This document shows, piece by piece, positions 24,901-36,257 of a DNA stretch of 64,000 bases. The stretch is taken from contig DF237061.1 of assembly GCA_000708835.1 (NCBI GenBank), positions 1 through 64,000 on the forward strand, read 5' to 3'. The notes beneath the pieces are model-generated. The model had not been told where the DNA came from. It saw only the letters and a program-made list of their open reading frames with translations, and did not search any database. The stretch comes from Klebsormidium nitens. Its lineage: Eukaryota > Streptophyta > Klebsormidiophyceae > Klebsormidiales > Klebsormidiaceae. The position numbers and the translations under genes were made by a program. The stretch's first letter is position 1. Each line of letters starts with the position of its first letter.

Positions 24901-27900
24901 GTTGGCAAATGACATGCGTACTGCCAAGGCTGCTGAGGGCGGAGACATTTGTCGCCGGCCGTTGATGCCAACCTTCTGGGACAAGTGAAGCATTGTACAG
25001 ATGCACTTTCCGCGTTCTGCTTTCGGATGACATATGCACTAAAGAAGAGTTGGCGACTGATTGAAGGATCGTCGGTGTTACAGAGCCGATTAACACCAGC
25101 GGGAGTTGTATTTGAGCAACCCCAGCCTGGATTACTTGCGGCTGTTACGTCCACAACTTCGAGCTCCTTGTCTGTCATGTCCAGGAAGGCGTTTCTGGAG
25201 TGGTTGTTTTTGTGTCAGCACACGCTTGTATTGTCCGCTGCTATTCATCCAATAAAACCCAGCACTTGCTGTCGTCCAGAGTCTCTTTGGTTGTGAGTAC
25301 TGGCCTGAAGGTTGCGAAGTCTGTGGCTATGATACGAGCACCGCTGCCAATGGCTTCTCCGGCAATGCTCATTGTGGATGAGTTCTGATGCCCCCTTGTG
25401 CTCATCCTAGAAGCATACAGATCTTCTGCTCACATTCAGCGTCCTTTGCCTGGTTTCATTCGCGAGAGCTCTGTTATCAAGATCCCACTCAAAAGGTTAA
25501 TCGTTTAAACCTCTTCACGAACTGATCTGTTGAGTACGCGAACAATCCAAAAACCTGGCATTAAAAGTTGGAGACGGTTAATGTAAGAAGTTCAAGTGCT
25601 ATCTCAAGCCAGATCCCTTGTTTGACGGTTTAGCGCCTTGCTGCAAGACGAGGCAATGATGAGGCAGCAGGTGGGAGCATCGGTGGGAGCTTTCCATATG
25701 GTCCATAGGCCTCTGATGTCGCTCAAAAAATAATCTTAACCATGATTTGTATGCCAAATACTGCAAACTGGAATAAAGAGAGTAAGATCCCTAGGCAAAA
25801 CGTGCATGCTCACTTCTGCAATGTGGGCTGCACGCAACGTCTGCAGAGGCGTCCTCGCCTTGGGGCGCCCAGCAGTCCCCACTACTACGACCTGATCGTT
25901 CCGTGATGAGAGTGTTCGTTCCGCCTTCTTTTAGTTGCCATTCTGAGAGCTTCGAGGCAGATTCCGCAATCTTATCTGCTTTTGGAAATGCACAGGCTTC
26001 AGGAGGGAACTTGCAGGGTTTTCGAACTTGTGGCAATGATTAGGCGTGCTGTGCCAAGCGCATGCTCTGGCAAACCTGTTCAGCGTCATTGAGATTATGA
26101 CTGCCGGAATCAGATTGGCTGAAGCTCGTCTAATATATAAGTCAGCACATCAGCTTGCAATTGTACGTAGAAGTTCAGTTCATTTTGTGGCAAACTTGGG
26201 AACGAACCTCTCACTTCCATGTCGCAGGTGAACAATACGGACAACCTGGAACCGTACGCGTGTCCCGTCTGCAAGTCTCCCGTCACTCCAAAGGACGTCT
26301 TCAGCCCCGCCACACTGCGCAAAGTCGAGCGGGGTCAGATTGACGGTCCAGATCCTGCCACGTCAACAGCGGAGGCTTCCCAAGCGTCCCCTGCCGTCCG
26401 ATCGTCGTCCAAGATCAACAACATGATCCGAATCCTTTCCGAGCTGCCAAAGCGGGTCGTGAGTGTGTCGCGAGAGACGGGGGAGATTGTGGGCGACCAC
26501 AAGGGGGGCATTGGGGCGGTGGAGTCTCCGGAAGAGGAGGGCGCGGGGACGTACGTGCGGGAGACCACGGAAAAGGCAATCATCTTCTCGCAGGTGAGGG
26601 TTTTGAAAATTACGTCCGGCGTTTGGCCTGTAGCCTACTCGAGACATTGCACTTTGTGCTAACTGGAGCGTCGAACAGTCCGTGTTTTCAGCTTTTTGAC
26701 ATTATTCACTGGCACTGGCGAAGCTCTGTAGATTCGAGCAGTCTGCAGTGACGAAGCCAGATCCTCTCTTCTATGTTCCTCGATTTGGTAGTAGGCAAGC
26801 CGCCTGCTGAAGTCCTCCCCAGTCGGTGAACCGGAATCCTTTGTGACGTAAAGCTTCCAAGCGGGCAGTCTTTCGGGGTCTGTGCTCCTTCAACTCAGGC
26901 TTGCAACAAGGTTCTCCAACCAAACGAAACTCGAATCGTTAGAGGAGCTTTTGGTCCACGGACGTCTGAAGGCCGTGCTTTGCTCGTCTCTGCTAGTGGA
27001 CAAGGCATGCTTAGACATTATGAAAACCTGGGGTCCTTGTAACGATACGTTTCGAATTGAAAACCAACCCAAAAAGGATGAGTTGGCTAGATAATAAAGT
27101 CGTTTAGCTGTCGATAATCTGAAGGCCGTTTCTTCTCCAGGAATATATGCATTGACCCCTTTCGCATTGCTTAAAACGGACTTTTGCTCCAATCCACGTA
27201 GAGGGTAGACTCCTCGCTCATTTGTCTACCGATCTCTTATCGGGATCAACGTAGTTCTTTGCAAGAAAAGAGTCCCTTTTTTGCAGTGGACGAGCATGCT
27301 GAACTTGTTGGAGGGCCCCCTTCAGCACGCGGGCTTCCAATACCGCCGCCTCGACGGAACGATGACCGTGCAGGCGAGGGACCGAGCGATTAGCGACTTC
27401 ACCAAGCGGCCCGAGGTACGCCGCTCTAGTTGCTTCGGTCCCTTTTCAATCTTAGCCGAATTCTTCCCGCTCTTTGAGATGAGATGTGCTGACGCCTGCC
27501 GTTCGAGGGCTGGTGTTTGGGCGGACTCTCGTGTTCGTTTTTTTTGCTTTTTCGGTCTCTCTTCGCAAATGGAATGTCGACGGTCACGGACGGGTGTCGG
27601 GTTGCGAAAGCCAATTGGATGGTCAAACAAGCTCAGGGTGTTACATACTCTGCAAGCATGCTGCTATGCCGGTTTAAAGCTCTTGAGGTCCTTGACGTGC
27701 TGCGAGCGGGTCAGGCCATTGTGTACGTTCTTAGGAGCACAGCTTGAGTTGACGGATCCGCTAACCCCGTTTTTAAATCGTGCTCGTCGTTTCTACACGG
27801 ACATGCTTCCTGTGCCAGAACCAACTACGAGGCTATTGAAGATTCTTTCAATGTTTGTATCTTTTGCAGGTGACCGTGATGATCATGTCGCTTAAGGCGG

Positions 27901-28967
27901 CCAGTTTGGGCCTCAACCTAGTTGCGGCGTCGCACGTGCTGCTGCTCGACGTGTGGTGGAACCCGACGACGGAGGACCAGGCGATTGACCGCGCGCACCG
28001 AATCGGACAGACGCGGACGGTCAACGTGTCGCGCCTCGCCGTCCGAGCGACCGTCGAGGACAGGATCCTCGCGCTCCAGGTAAGGTTATTGGCCCGGAGT
28101 CAAACAGAGCCTCGACTTCGTTTCGAATGAAGGCCTGTGACTAGTCGAATATAGGAGTATAAATCAGGTAGGATAGTTTCTAGGTGGGATAGTAACAGTC
28201 CTCGGGGGAACAGGTTACGAAAATTCTAGATCGACAAATGTACCCGCTCCGCAACCGTACCCACCCTAACCCCCTGAGTAACCCCACCTGTTCTCCGGGC
28301 CATGACCATATCCTACCTGGAACTATCCTACCTAGAACTATCCTACCTAAACTGAAGGTCTATCGATCGGACCAATTCCCGAACTCAAGGAGACCAAATT
28401 CAACCTGCTCTGCACCCGGACCCACCCTAAGCCTCCAAACCACCTTCCTATCATTTCGCGGGCATGACCTATTTCAATCTAGCCGTAACTCAACATCGAG
28501 TCGAGATTTCTAAGCTGGATCGGCGACACTTTGGGCCCGCTTGTAAGGGGTCATTGTGCCGCACAGGCAGTCCGAATGATCATATTGAGAAAGATGACAT
28601 GGAGCCAATCCTGTAACACGGTAGAGCGCTTCTTTTTTCTGCCCCTCCGTGTTAATGAACAGTCCAGTAAGAGAAGGCCTTGACTCGACTCGAAAAGAGT
28701 GCTAAGACTCGACACCCAAGTGGTGACACTCAGGAAAAATGTGCAAGAGAAACTGGGCTTCTTCTCGGGAGACTGTGCACCGAAGCTCATTCTGGGGGTA
28801 ATGTGTAAGAGAATTGAAGGCGTGTCGGAGAGCCATCTTTTTGTGATGTCCTGTGGATGCAGGAGAAGAAGCGCCAAATTGTCGCTTCAGCTTTTGGCGA
28901 GCAGGAGGGTGGAGGGACGGCAAGGCTGTCAGCGGAAGATTTGGCGTTCCTTTTCCGGTCCCAGTAG
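15980..28967 (+). CDS. SNF2-family ATPase with embedded RING (RAD5/RAD16, ULS1/CHR28-like)
   Basis: Nuclear DNA translocase of the RAD5/16 branch. Its best match in organisation is yeast ULS1 and plant CHR28/FRG proteins, proposed to act on SUMOylated chromatin. Exons: 15980-17355 (runs into an N gap; a GTAAGA donor sits at 17346), 17793-17897, 18470-18795, 19184-19982, 20249-20581, 21154-21285, 22084-22323, 23301-23525, 26228-26593, 27287-27415, 27870-28079, 28863-28967 (TAG). The N-terminus is long and disordered, with a SUMO-interacting motif [13 protein letters not shown] near residue 351. Helicase motif I DDQGLGKT is split by an intron, then [12 protein letters not shown], motif II DEAQ, LSGTPIQ, RRTKQTV. 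The C3HC4 RING ([13 protein letters not shown], then CPVC on the next exon) interrupts the core, followed by YRRLDGTM and [10 protein letters not shown]. The exon at 19184-19982 is one base out of frame among G runs between about 19741 and 19850. The start is the first in-frame ATG; earlier exons are possible. Confidence 0.9.
17356..17792. other. Assembly gap, 437 N
   Basis: A run of N interrupts the 5' part of the SNF2 gene. A donor-like A|GTAAGA directly before it (17345/17346) suggests an intron starts here, with part of an exon also lost. Open frames that run through the N on either strand are artefacts. Confidence 0.98.
20162..20278 (+). repeat. Duplicated exon edge before the DEAQ exon (SNF2)
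   Basis: The block 20162-20203 repeats 20237-20278 with only a few differences. It includes CCACAG (acceptor) and the first ~30 bases of the exon beginning at 20249 (encoding LAQYDIVLT). After it the upstream copy runs into TTTGGAGAACTAA and an in-frame stop. The real exon is 20249-20581; the copy 75 bp upstream is a decoy acceptor. Confidence 0.85.
21851..22158 (+). repeat. Three tandem copies of an acceptor plus exon start (SNF2)
   Basis: The real exon opens at 22084 ([14 protein letters not shown]). A close copy with its own CTCAG acceptor starts at 21949 and stays similar for about 75 bp ([14 protein letters not shown]). An older, shorter copy starts near 21851 (GTGATTCTCAGCATGA). Spacings are about 98 and 135 bp. 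Only the 22084 copy continues into the conserved [13 protein letters not shown] block, so it is taken as functional. Confidence 0.85.
22255..22995 (+). repeat. Array of decayed copies of an exon end plus donor (SNF2)
   Basis: The exon 22084-22323 ends in [17 protein letters not shown] before GTGCGAAT. Four further copies of this end follow, with junctions near 22515, about 22674, 22829 and 22987 (spacings about 192, 159, 155 and 158 bp). Copy 1 also retains the intron start (GTGCGAATTTGC) but has lost one base. Copy 2 has lost its donor. Copy 3 is still an open frame with a GTGAGG donor. Copy 4 carries a stop. Confidence 0.87.
23468..23812 (+). repeat. Decayed copies of the RING exon end plus donor (SNF2)
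   Basis: The real exon ends at 23525 ([12 protein letters not shown] before GTGAGC). A clear copy ends at 23652 with the identical run TGCATTGCGGAACAGGTGAG, but its RING cysteine codon has become TGA. A weaker third copy lies around 23768-23812. The spacing of the first two is 127 bp. Confidence 0.8.
23653..26227 (+). other. Long SNF2 intron splitting the RING finger
   Basis: The intron between the two halves of the RING domain runs 23526-26227 (2.7 kb), much longer than its neighbours. Apart from the exon-end copies at its 5' side, I see no gene, terminal repeats or recognisable transposon protein. Short open frames at 24680-25388 are without family features. Confidence 0.5.
28166..28353. 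repeat. 15-bp tandem repeat with an inverted partner in the last SNF2 intron
   Basis: TATCCTACCT recurs at 28309, 28324 and 28339 (15-bp period). The stretch 28166-28193 contains the opposite strand of the same motif twice (AGGTAGGATAG and AGGTGGGATAG). The two blocks could pair in the transcript. Confidence 0.7.
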
Positions 28968-30620
28968 ACGTTAAGTGGGCAATGTGCATTATGGATAAAC
29001 CCCTCCAAGAGATATACTGGTATCCAGGGTGCTAGAGCTTGCACGCTGTGTTGGAAGAAGCAACTTCGAGTCGACCAGAAGGGCTCTTCTTGTCTAATAA
29101 CCTACCTTGTGCTTCGAAGACTAGCACCTTGTCACTCCTCTTTGATGTATGTTGCAAACGATGTTCGATTATTAAGTCCTAATATGGAAGTCAGGCTAGG
29201 ACACACACATCAGAGCCAAGCCTTTGAAGTGCATGGCACTCTTTCTTTGCTTTCAAGGTTCCTGGCCATTCATTCTTTTGCTGGGTTTGTGTGCGATTCT
29301 GAGGGAACGTCGTGGTACCATGATACATGTATCGTGCATTTATGTGAGAGGGTTCGTAAGATGACTTCGAGCTACACATACCAAGTCGTTGATGCTAAGT
29401 CATGAACCGGACACTTACGGTATAGGTGGTGGTGGCTTCTTCCGCAAGCCTTTGCGCTTATGCCCATGATGTGGCAGAGATACACGCAGCCGGGTCATTG
29501 GTAGATTGGCTGGCCATAAAGTATGTTCGATTACGTACACATGCATGTGCGGGCTATATATTTTACTAGGAGTCGATCCACTAGTTTGCACGATCTCCGG
29601 CCTGCCAGCACTCAGTGCCACATGGTGGTCGAACATGTCATTCGGTAACATCCGATCCACTGAATCGACGCAATTGCCTCGCGTCCGACTCATATACTAT
29701 GCTAGCATGTATATTATCTCGCATACATGTGTCCATTGCACTCTTCTCGATCAGACATGCACCGTACCGTCTCTTCTCGATCAGACACCGTACCGTCCGT
29801 TTGGGCCCGCGGTGAGGTGGCATGTTTTGACTGGTACCATCAGCGCAATTTCAGCCAAATGCACGACGAGACATTCAGTGGCTGATAAGCTCCAACTCGG
29901 ATAGGTTGCTGAGAAGGTTTTTCACATGTACCAAGGAGTTCATTGTAGCGTCGGTAAGGTGATTAGGAACGTTTGGTAGGTAGCATAGACATGGAAGAAT
30001 GCTAAAGAAACACATTTACAATATGTATGCCATGCGAAGCCTATGGCCGATCACTAGCTGGCAACGGCGTACTATTTTTGAAAAGAGACCATCATGGGTC
30101 ACAATCGACCACGTGGCTTCTTGCCATGATCCTTATAAAAGTCCACTGAGTCTGGCTCATGTGCTCACCCACTGACTGATTTTCAGGATTTTGTAGTGCA
30201 AACTCAGGACTGGGGGAATATCTAGCAGGTCGCGGGGCAGTGGTCACCAAGAATCAATGCAAGCTAGGTCAGCCCCATGTCCATCGATTGTCAAGACATT
30301 GGCATGTTGTAGTTAATTTGTGAACCATGTCTAATAGAGGGTGTAGGATGCACACAATTACATGCATCTTAGTGAACGGCTTTGAAGCTGAACCCAACAT
30401 ATGAGTTGAGATGATTACTACAGAGCTTAGAAAGCAATGCTGTACGTTTTGACCTCATTCTTGAATCAACACTCTTACACTTTGTTCATGTCTCACGATC
30501 GTATTGATGTCTCCGTATTTCCGCAAAAATGTCAACAACGGACTGCTCCAGCGCCGGCTTCGGGTGCACTTCCAACCCCGAACGCAGGCCAGAGCTCGCG
30601 CTTCCGCTCCACAACTCGAA
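28968..30620. other. Convergent intergenic region
   Basis: This lies between the SNF2 stop and the stop of the minus-strand plastid-protein gene, so it should hold both 3' UTRs and terminators. I recognise no exon, RNA gene or mobile element in it. Confidence 0.5.
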
Positions 30621-33600
30621 TCAACTCTCCTGGCTGGCTTTCACCTTCTCGAGGGCTTCGCCGGCTTTCGCTTGCGCTTGACTCACAAGGGGTTTGGATG
30701 CGTCGACAGCTTTCCTGACGAGGGGCACCGCCTCCTTTGCCGCCTTCCCAACCAAAGGCTGCGCTTGCTTTGCGAGCTTGTTGCCGGCAGCCACCGCTTG
30801 ATCGGCGAGCGGCTTCACTTTGTCAAACACGGGGCCAACTGTCTTGGCTATGTCATTCATTACCTGCAGCAGAGAAGCAACACTCCGGTAACCCTCAATT
30901 GTGTTGAGGGCTGATTGTTCTAAGGTAAGCATACGGGGGGAGGGGGGGGTAAGGGTGGGTGCAGGTGCGGAGCGCGTAACATCTTGGTTAGGGTTTTTAG
31001 TTGAGGTGCCCGGGGCTTGTGTATCTTAAACCAATCTTCTTTTATTCCAGTCTCGAGTTACCAGTGTAGAAGCACCCGTGTTGTGTGATTGACACAAATG
31101 TGCCAATCTACAGGGTCTAGACAGCCTTCCTCGAAACGTGAGCTGTTTATCACGGTGATCAAATATTGTCAGACATTCTTTCCAGGCAGTCTCGACAACA
31201 AGAAGGGCGAACTCCTGCCACGTCCTCTAACGTGGTCGGCGTAAGCACTCAATTGTCCAACCAGAGAAACGACTTGCTGAGAGAGCCTTTCTTTCCAGTG
31301 GGTGAATCGTACTCGTGCCGAAATAGGGAGCCAAAATGGCTGTCCGAGCGTGAGAGGCCAATACAGAATGTGCACACCAACAATGGTCAAAGGAAGTCGA
31401 GGGACGCTGAGAAACACCCGCCAACGATGATAATCACGCACTTGAGAAGTCCTTATGCCCGAAAGCATACTAAGTAATTTGAGCTCCTTTGCTGCAACTA
31501 CCTGCACTAACACAAGGTCGGCGCAAGAACAGGCACTAAGCAATCGTGTCAACCCCAACAATCCTGCTCGACAAGGATGAATCAATTATCCACCAAATAC
31601 CCCAGAAAAACCACCAATTGCAAGCACCGACTAAGACTGACAAAAGGCATGCTTGAGCAGACGTCTCAACCTAAAGTTTCTATTAACAGAAACTCGTGCT
31701 CACCGCTTCAATCTTCTCGCTCTGGCTCTTTGGCAAGAAGAACGCAACGGTGATCGCCCCCGCATAAAGACCCAGGACGAGGAACTGCGCGAGGAACAGG
31801 GGAAGGTACCCGTGCGTCTTCTTCGACTTCGCTGCCTCCTTGGCTGTCTCTTGGGCCTGCAAACACAAACAGAGCTCGTTCCTTTCTTATTGGGTGACAC
31901 AAACAGAGCTCGTTCCTTTCTTCTTAGTGAAAAAACCAGGTAGTAAGTTTTGGAAATAAACGAATCACTTATTGTAAACAACAGAGATAATGGAAGAGAT
32001 TTCATGCACAACGATTTATCCATAGCACAAAAAAAAATGTCGCAACGTTTTGTGAGTAGGTTAGAGGTCGTGAAAACGTGTCGGGTAGGCCTTTGAAATT
32101 CCAAATCAGTACTTCCATGTCTCGCATCCCACTCTATCAAACTCGAATTGGGATGCGCTTTTTCGTCGGATCTAATCACAGACCTCTTGTTGAACCAAGG
32201 GGAGGCTATGGCGGTCAACACGGCTTCCGGACTGATTTCTGAACTCATCGTTGTCCCTTCCGTAAACAATTTTGTTTTCTCACGGGCAGCAATTGCGTTA
32301 CGACATTACTAAGATATAAAATTTGCAATTGGCGAGACCGTTGCACAGCTTTACGAGAGTCGAGATTGCCGGAACGTAAGGCTTCAATGCGTCTAAGCGT
32401 GCTCAACTGAGCCTCGCAAGGCCTTCGTGTCTGCAAACAACTCTCGACCCAAGGTCGAAAGCTCCAGGGAAAAGCACCAAGCACCACGCCAAAGTGAACG
32501 CCAGAACATTAATCTCTAAATCTACTCGCTCTGACCTAAACTACCCAGATAACCCAACCCGGGTTGGTGACCATACTGTTCTTGAGGCCTGATATTTTAC
32601 AAGACAGGACGAAACGGATGCAATTATTGGTCTCCCGACAGTGCAGCAAAGAACCCGCGAGCATGCCACACGGCAAACTCCGCACCATTCTTGGAAGCCT
32701 GATTTTACTCTCCGTGCGTATGCGTCCAAAACAGAAGAGCGACTCAAGAAAATACCAAAAATGCTTCAGCGACTGGCAAGAATCGTACCCGCTTCGCCTG
32801 TTGCTCCGCCTCCTTTTCTGCCTTGGCCGCAGCTTCCTTTGCGCGCGCCTCCACCTGAGCCTTCGCCTCTTGAGCCTTCTGCTCTAGAGCCTTCTGCAAG
32901 GGGCAGACTCAAAGAGGTGAGTGCCGAAAAAACCGTTGTTCGCAAATATCTTACCAGCCTTTTCTTTTGTAAAAGGACAAGAAATCCATTTGGGCTGCCA
33001 ACCATTCTAAAAACTTCCTTCGAGCGGTAACGGAACAGTATTGTTGCTCTTAGCAGGTAGCATACGCATTGCCAAACTCCTGAAAGTCTCATGAACAATC
33101 ATTCGGCGACAAATCTGACGATTCAACGCTTGTACGGATTAGCGGGCGGTTGAAAGGGCGTTAAAGCTGCATGCTGTCCAGGAGAATCAACCTCTGTTTG
33201 GTATCAATTTGCCCAGTCCGCGATCCTTGCCGGATCACCGTCGCTTGTCCAGAGGAGGCGAATACCATGAAGGTCTAGGCAGCGCGGTCGGGGAAGAGTC
33301 GTTAAGAGTCGTGAACGTTCTCGGGAACTAGATCAACCCACGAGACTCGTGTACTCCCGTTCGAGGCCAATCGAAGCTCGCTCTGGCGCTTGCAACTCGG
33401 CTTCCGACTAACAAACGGGACAGCCTTCATCAGCGTGCACATTGAAACCCAGCGGACCTCAGACGGGGGGTCTTCGTAACACGCACAAGCAGGTCGCAAC
33501 CCTTGGCTTACCTGCTCGGCAGCCCTTTTCTCTGCCTGCTCTCTCTCTCTCTTGGCCACCTCCTCCACGCGCTTCGCCCTCAGCTCCGCTGCAGTGGGAG

Positions 33601-35561
33601 CCTTCGGCTGCTCCGATTCGGCGGCCTTGGGCTCCGCTTTTTTCGAGGGGGTCTCCAGCGCCGACGAGAAGAGCGACAGAATGTCGTCATCAGCCGCAGG
33701 AGTTGCTGCCGCGACCGGAGTTGCGGTGATGGCGGCCGCGGCCACTGGGGGAGCCTGGGCGAGGATTGGCGCTACGACTGGTGCTTGAGTCTGGCTCTTC
33801 TGCAAGGGAGAACGAAAAAAGGATAATTGCACCCCGAAGGATGTTGAGAGCGGAGTCGCAGATTGATGACAAGCGCATTTGCGTGCAAGGCGAATAGATA
33901 TACTATGAAGTCTCTCAATCACAACGGTTGTAAGCATGCTAGGCAAACGCCCTCGATGGATTGATAAGGGCAGGTCCAACAGAGAAGGGTGCTCTTTGAA
34001 GAATGCGTTTATGTGACAAAGTCGTCAAAGAAAAGTTGAAATTGAATTCAAAAGGCCCGCATCTACAGAAGAGGCGGGCAGCAGGGATCCACTCAGGGGC
34101 TACCCAACCAATGCCCCAAAGTGCTCTGACCCTTCTCTTTGGCAGATGGAACAGAGCAGTCAAGAGCAAGGGCTGGAAACAGTTTCGTTATGGTCCCTTT
34201 TGTCGTTATGGTCCCTAAGTCACTTGAATGAGACCGCCTGGACATTTGAGCCATCTTGGGGAAGCCTGATGCCTCTAAGGAAAAAGTAGCAAAGGTCCAA
34301 AGGCTGGGCACCACACAAGAGAACGGGAGCGAAGAAGATGTCACACATGTTGCATCCTGTGTTTAGTGTTATCCTCTTTGTTGGCCAGCCCTTGACCCTT
34401 GAACCACCCAACATGTCACATTACGGCCATGTTCATGTAGCCAGTCCTCCGTGGAGTAGCTCCCAGTATTGGCAAGCCCCCCTCCTGTAGCCTCTACACA
34501 TAAATCCCAACTCCCTCCATCCATTCAATCAATGGTATATGAACGCTATAAACCAAAAAAAAGCTACAAATTATGAACTTGAACGAACTTGAACCGGACA
34601 CACCTTCACACTCTCCATCAAGGACTTGTAGTAGTCTCCAGATGACATCTCAGCACTTGCGTCGGGGACGAAGGGTGTGCCTCCTGCATTGGCAACTTTT
34701 ACGGTTTGAGTTGTGAGTCAGCAAAGGTCAGGGCTGACCCAAAGCAGGAACATTCTTCTATTTGAAAAGGTGCCGGGTACTTCAATTCTCTTGACGCTTC
34801 AAACCTCTGAGGGCTTCAAAGATGCTCGGTCATAGTGCCTTTTCATCTTGCCTTCACGAAATGTCCGCCATTCATCAGTCCCAAGTCCTTAAAAGTTCGT
34901 CTTCTATTGTTGCCATATATCAATTGCTTCTTTGGCCTTTGTTGCAGATAGCAGGTTCACAAAACTAAAGCGGTCAGGGTTAAGTGGCACCCTTTGAAAA
35001 ATTACCACTCTCTGTCACCAACTTATATTCATTGCAGATAGCAGAAGTCAATGTGACAGGAGCTGATAATAAGGTCCAGTGCTTGCAGGATTGAAAACAG
35101 AAAGGAAGGATCACATGTTTAAGTTGCATGTCGTAGATCCTTAGAATGCCGCGCATTGCGAATGACGGAGTGACCCATTGGGATTCATTCTGGTTACTGT
35201 CAACTGTAGGACTTGATACTGATGTCATTGATCCTCTCCGTCGAACCAGACTGATTCGACAGAAAGTTGCAGGGCGTACATGCGAAGCGACGTACTCACC
35301 AATGAGCACTGCAGCAAAAGAAGGAAGCAGCAGCCCCGCCAAGCCTGCTCGCTGCCGGCCCGTCTGGTCCTTTCCAATGTCATTCTTCACGGCCTTTATG
35401 CAAGTGGCTGCCCTTCGTCTTGACACATTAGATCTCACCCCCGGAAGGAGCGGCGTCTTTGCAATGGCATTCTGGCTGCCAAGCGACTGCGCCGAGGATC
35501 CATGCGGCAGGGCAAAGCCTGCCGAAGCGGAGCACAGAAGGGATGAGGTGGCGGCAGCCAT
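30621..35561 (-). CDS. Predicted plastid-targeted single-span membrane protein, function unknown
   Basis: Six exons with matching phases: 35561-35300, 34684-34605, 33799-33512, 32893-32789, 31856-31704, 30863-30621; about 376 aa. I do not recognise the family. The first exon encodes a Ser/Ala/Arg-rich, acid-poor leader starting MAAATSSLLCSAS, typical of a chloroplast transit peptide, and ends in a short hydrophobic stretch (LLLPSFAAVLIG). The third exon is an Ala/Pro/Val-rich linker followed by a charged helix. The fourth, rich in K/E/A heptads (QKAQEAKAQVEARAKEAAAK), looks like a coiled coil. The fifth has one clear membrane span (LPLFLAQFLVLGLYAGAITV). The last is a chain of amphipathic helices (VKPLADQAVAAGNKLAKQAQ, VRKAVDASKPL), reminiscent of the repeats in the thylakoid CAS protein, though this is only a resemblance. 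Start chosen as the first ATG that gives the leader. Confidence 0.75.
31863..31922. repeat. 26-bp direct repeat, 34-bp period
   Basis: Two identical 26-bp copies, 31863-31888 and 31897-31922, sit immediately upstream of the acceptor of the minus-strand exon 31856-31704. They duplicate its pyrimidine tract rather than the exon. Confidence 0.8.
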
Positions 35562-36257
35562 GCTTTGAAGGGCGTCCAGCAGCACCACCAAATGCAGCCG
35601 ACCTAAGCACCGATAAGATCTTATTTAGCTACGTCTAGCTTTGCGTTTGTCTTGCTAGATTCTGAATGTGGTCGCCCTTACCGCGACTGAGTGAGGATGG
35701 TCACCACCTAGAACCGTAGAAGGCAAGAAGGACCCAGGCTCCGGCCCGGGGGGCCTAAGGAACCATGTTACGTACCGTCCGATGGGAAGTTGCTTATTTT
35801 GGACGCTGCGATTGCGCAAGATAGTGTCCCAAGCACATATGGTTTCCTCGGCTGGTGCAATCAGAAGGTTAGATGTATAGTTAACAGACAGTTAACACAC
35901 ATTTAGCTGTTAAATCCAGTCTTACCAGCCCTAAACGGCTGGGTGTCCGGACCCAAAAACAGTGGGGTTTGACGCTGACCCTTGGGAGGTCTAATCCTGC
36001 CATTGCTCGGTGATCCGGGCAAGAAGCCGTTTGCCTGCTGGAACATGGACCTTGATTGGAAACTCATGGGGGTGTTTTGGTCCCCCTGGAAGGACCCTGC
36101 ATGGCTGCGACCCTTGTCAAGTGAAGGAGAACATGGCTACGAAACAAGGAAAGCTAGTCGATTATGCCAGCCTTGGTTTGGGGTGAATCTTTGATGGCGG
36201 CGTCGTTGTGTGCTGTGTCGCGGCGTTGCCGGCTTGCTGAGGCATGGATATGCTAGC
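35562..36257. promoter_or_regulatory. Bidirectional promoter region, plastid protein / LRR kinase
   Basis: About 0.7 kb between two divergent start codons. It contains AGTTAACA-type repeats at about 35878-35915 and a GC-rich palindromic stretch near 35742. No specific factor site is convincing. A short ATG frame at 36193 closes quickly and could be an upstream ORF of the receptor kinase. Confidence 0.4.

Noticed and set aside
24680-25388. Open frames in the long SNF2 intron
   Set aside because: They are short, without domains or splice support, and no terminal repeats suggest an inserted element.
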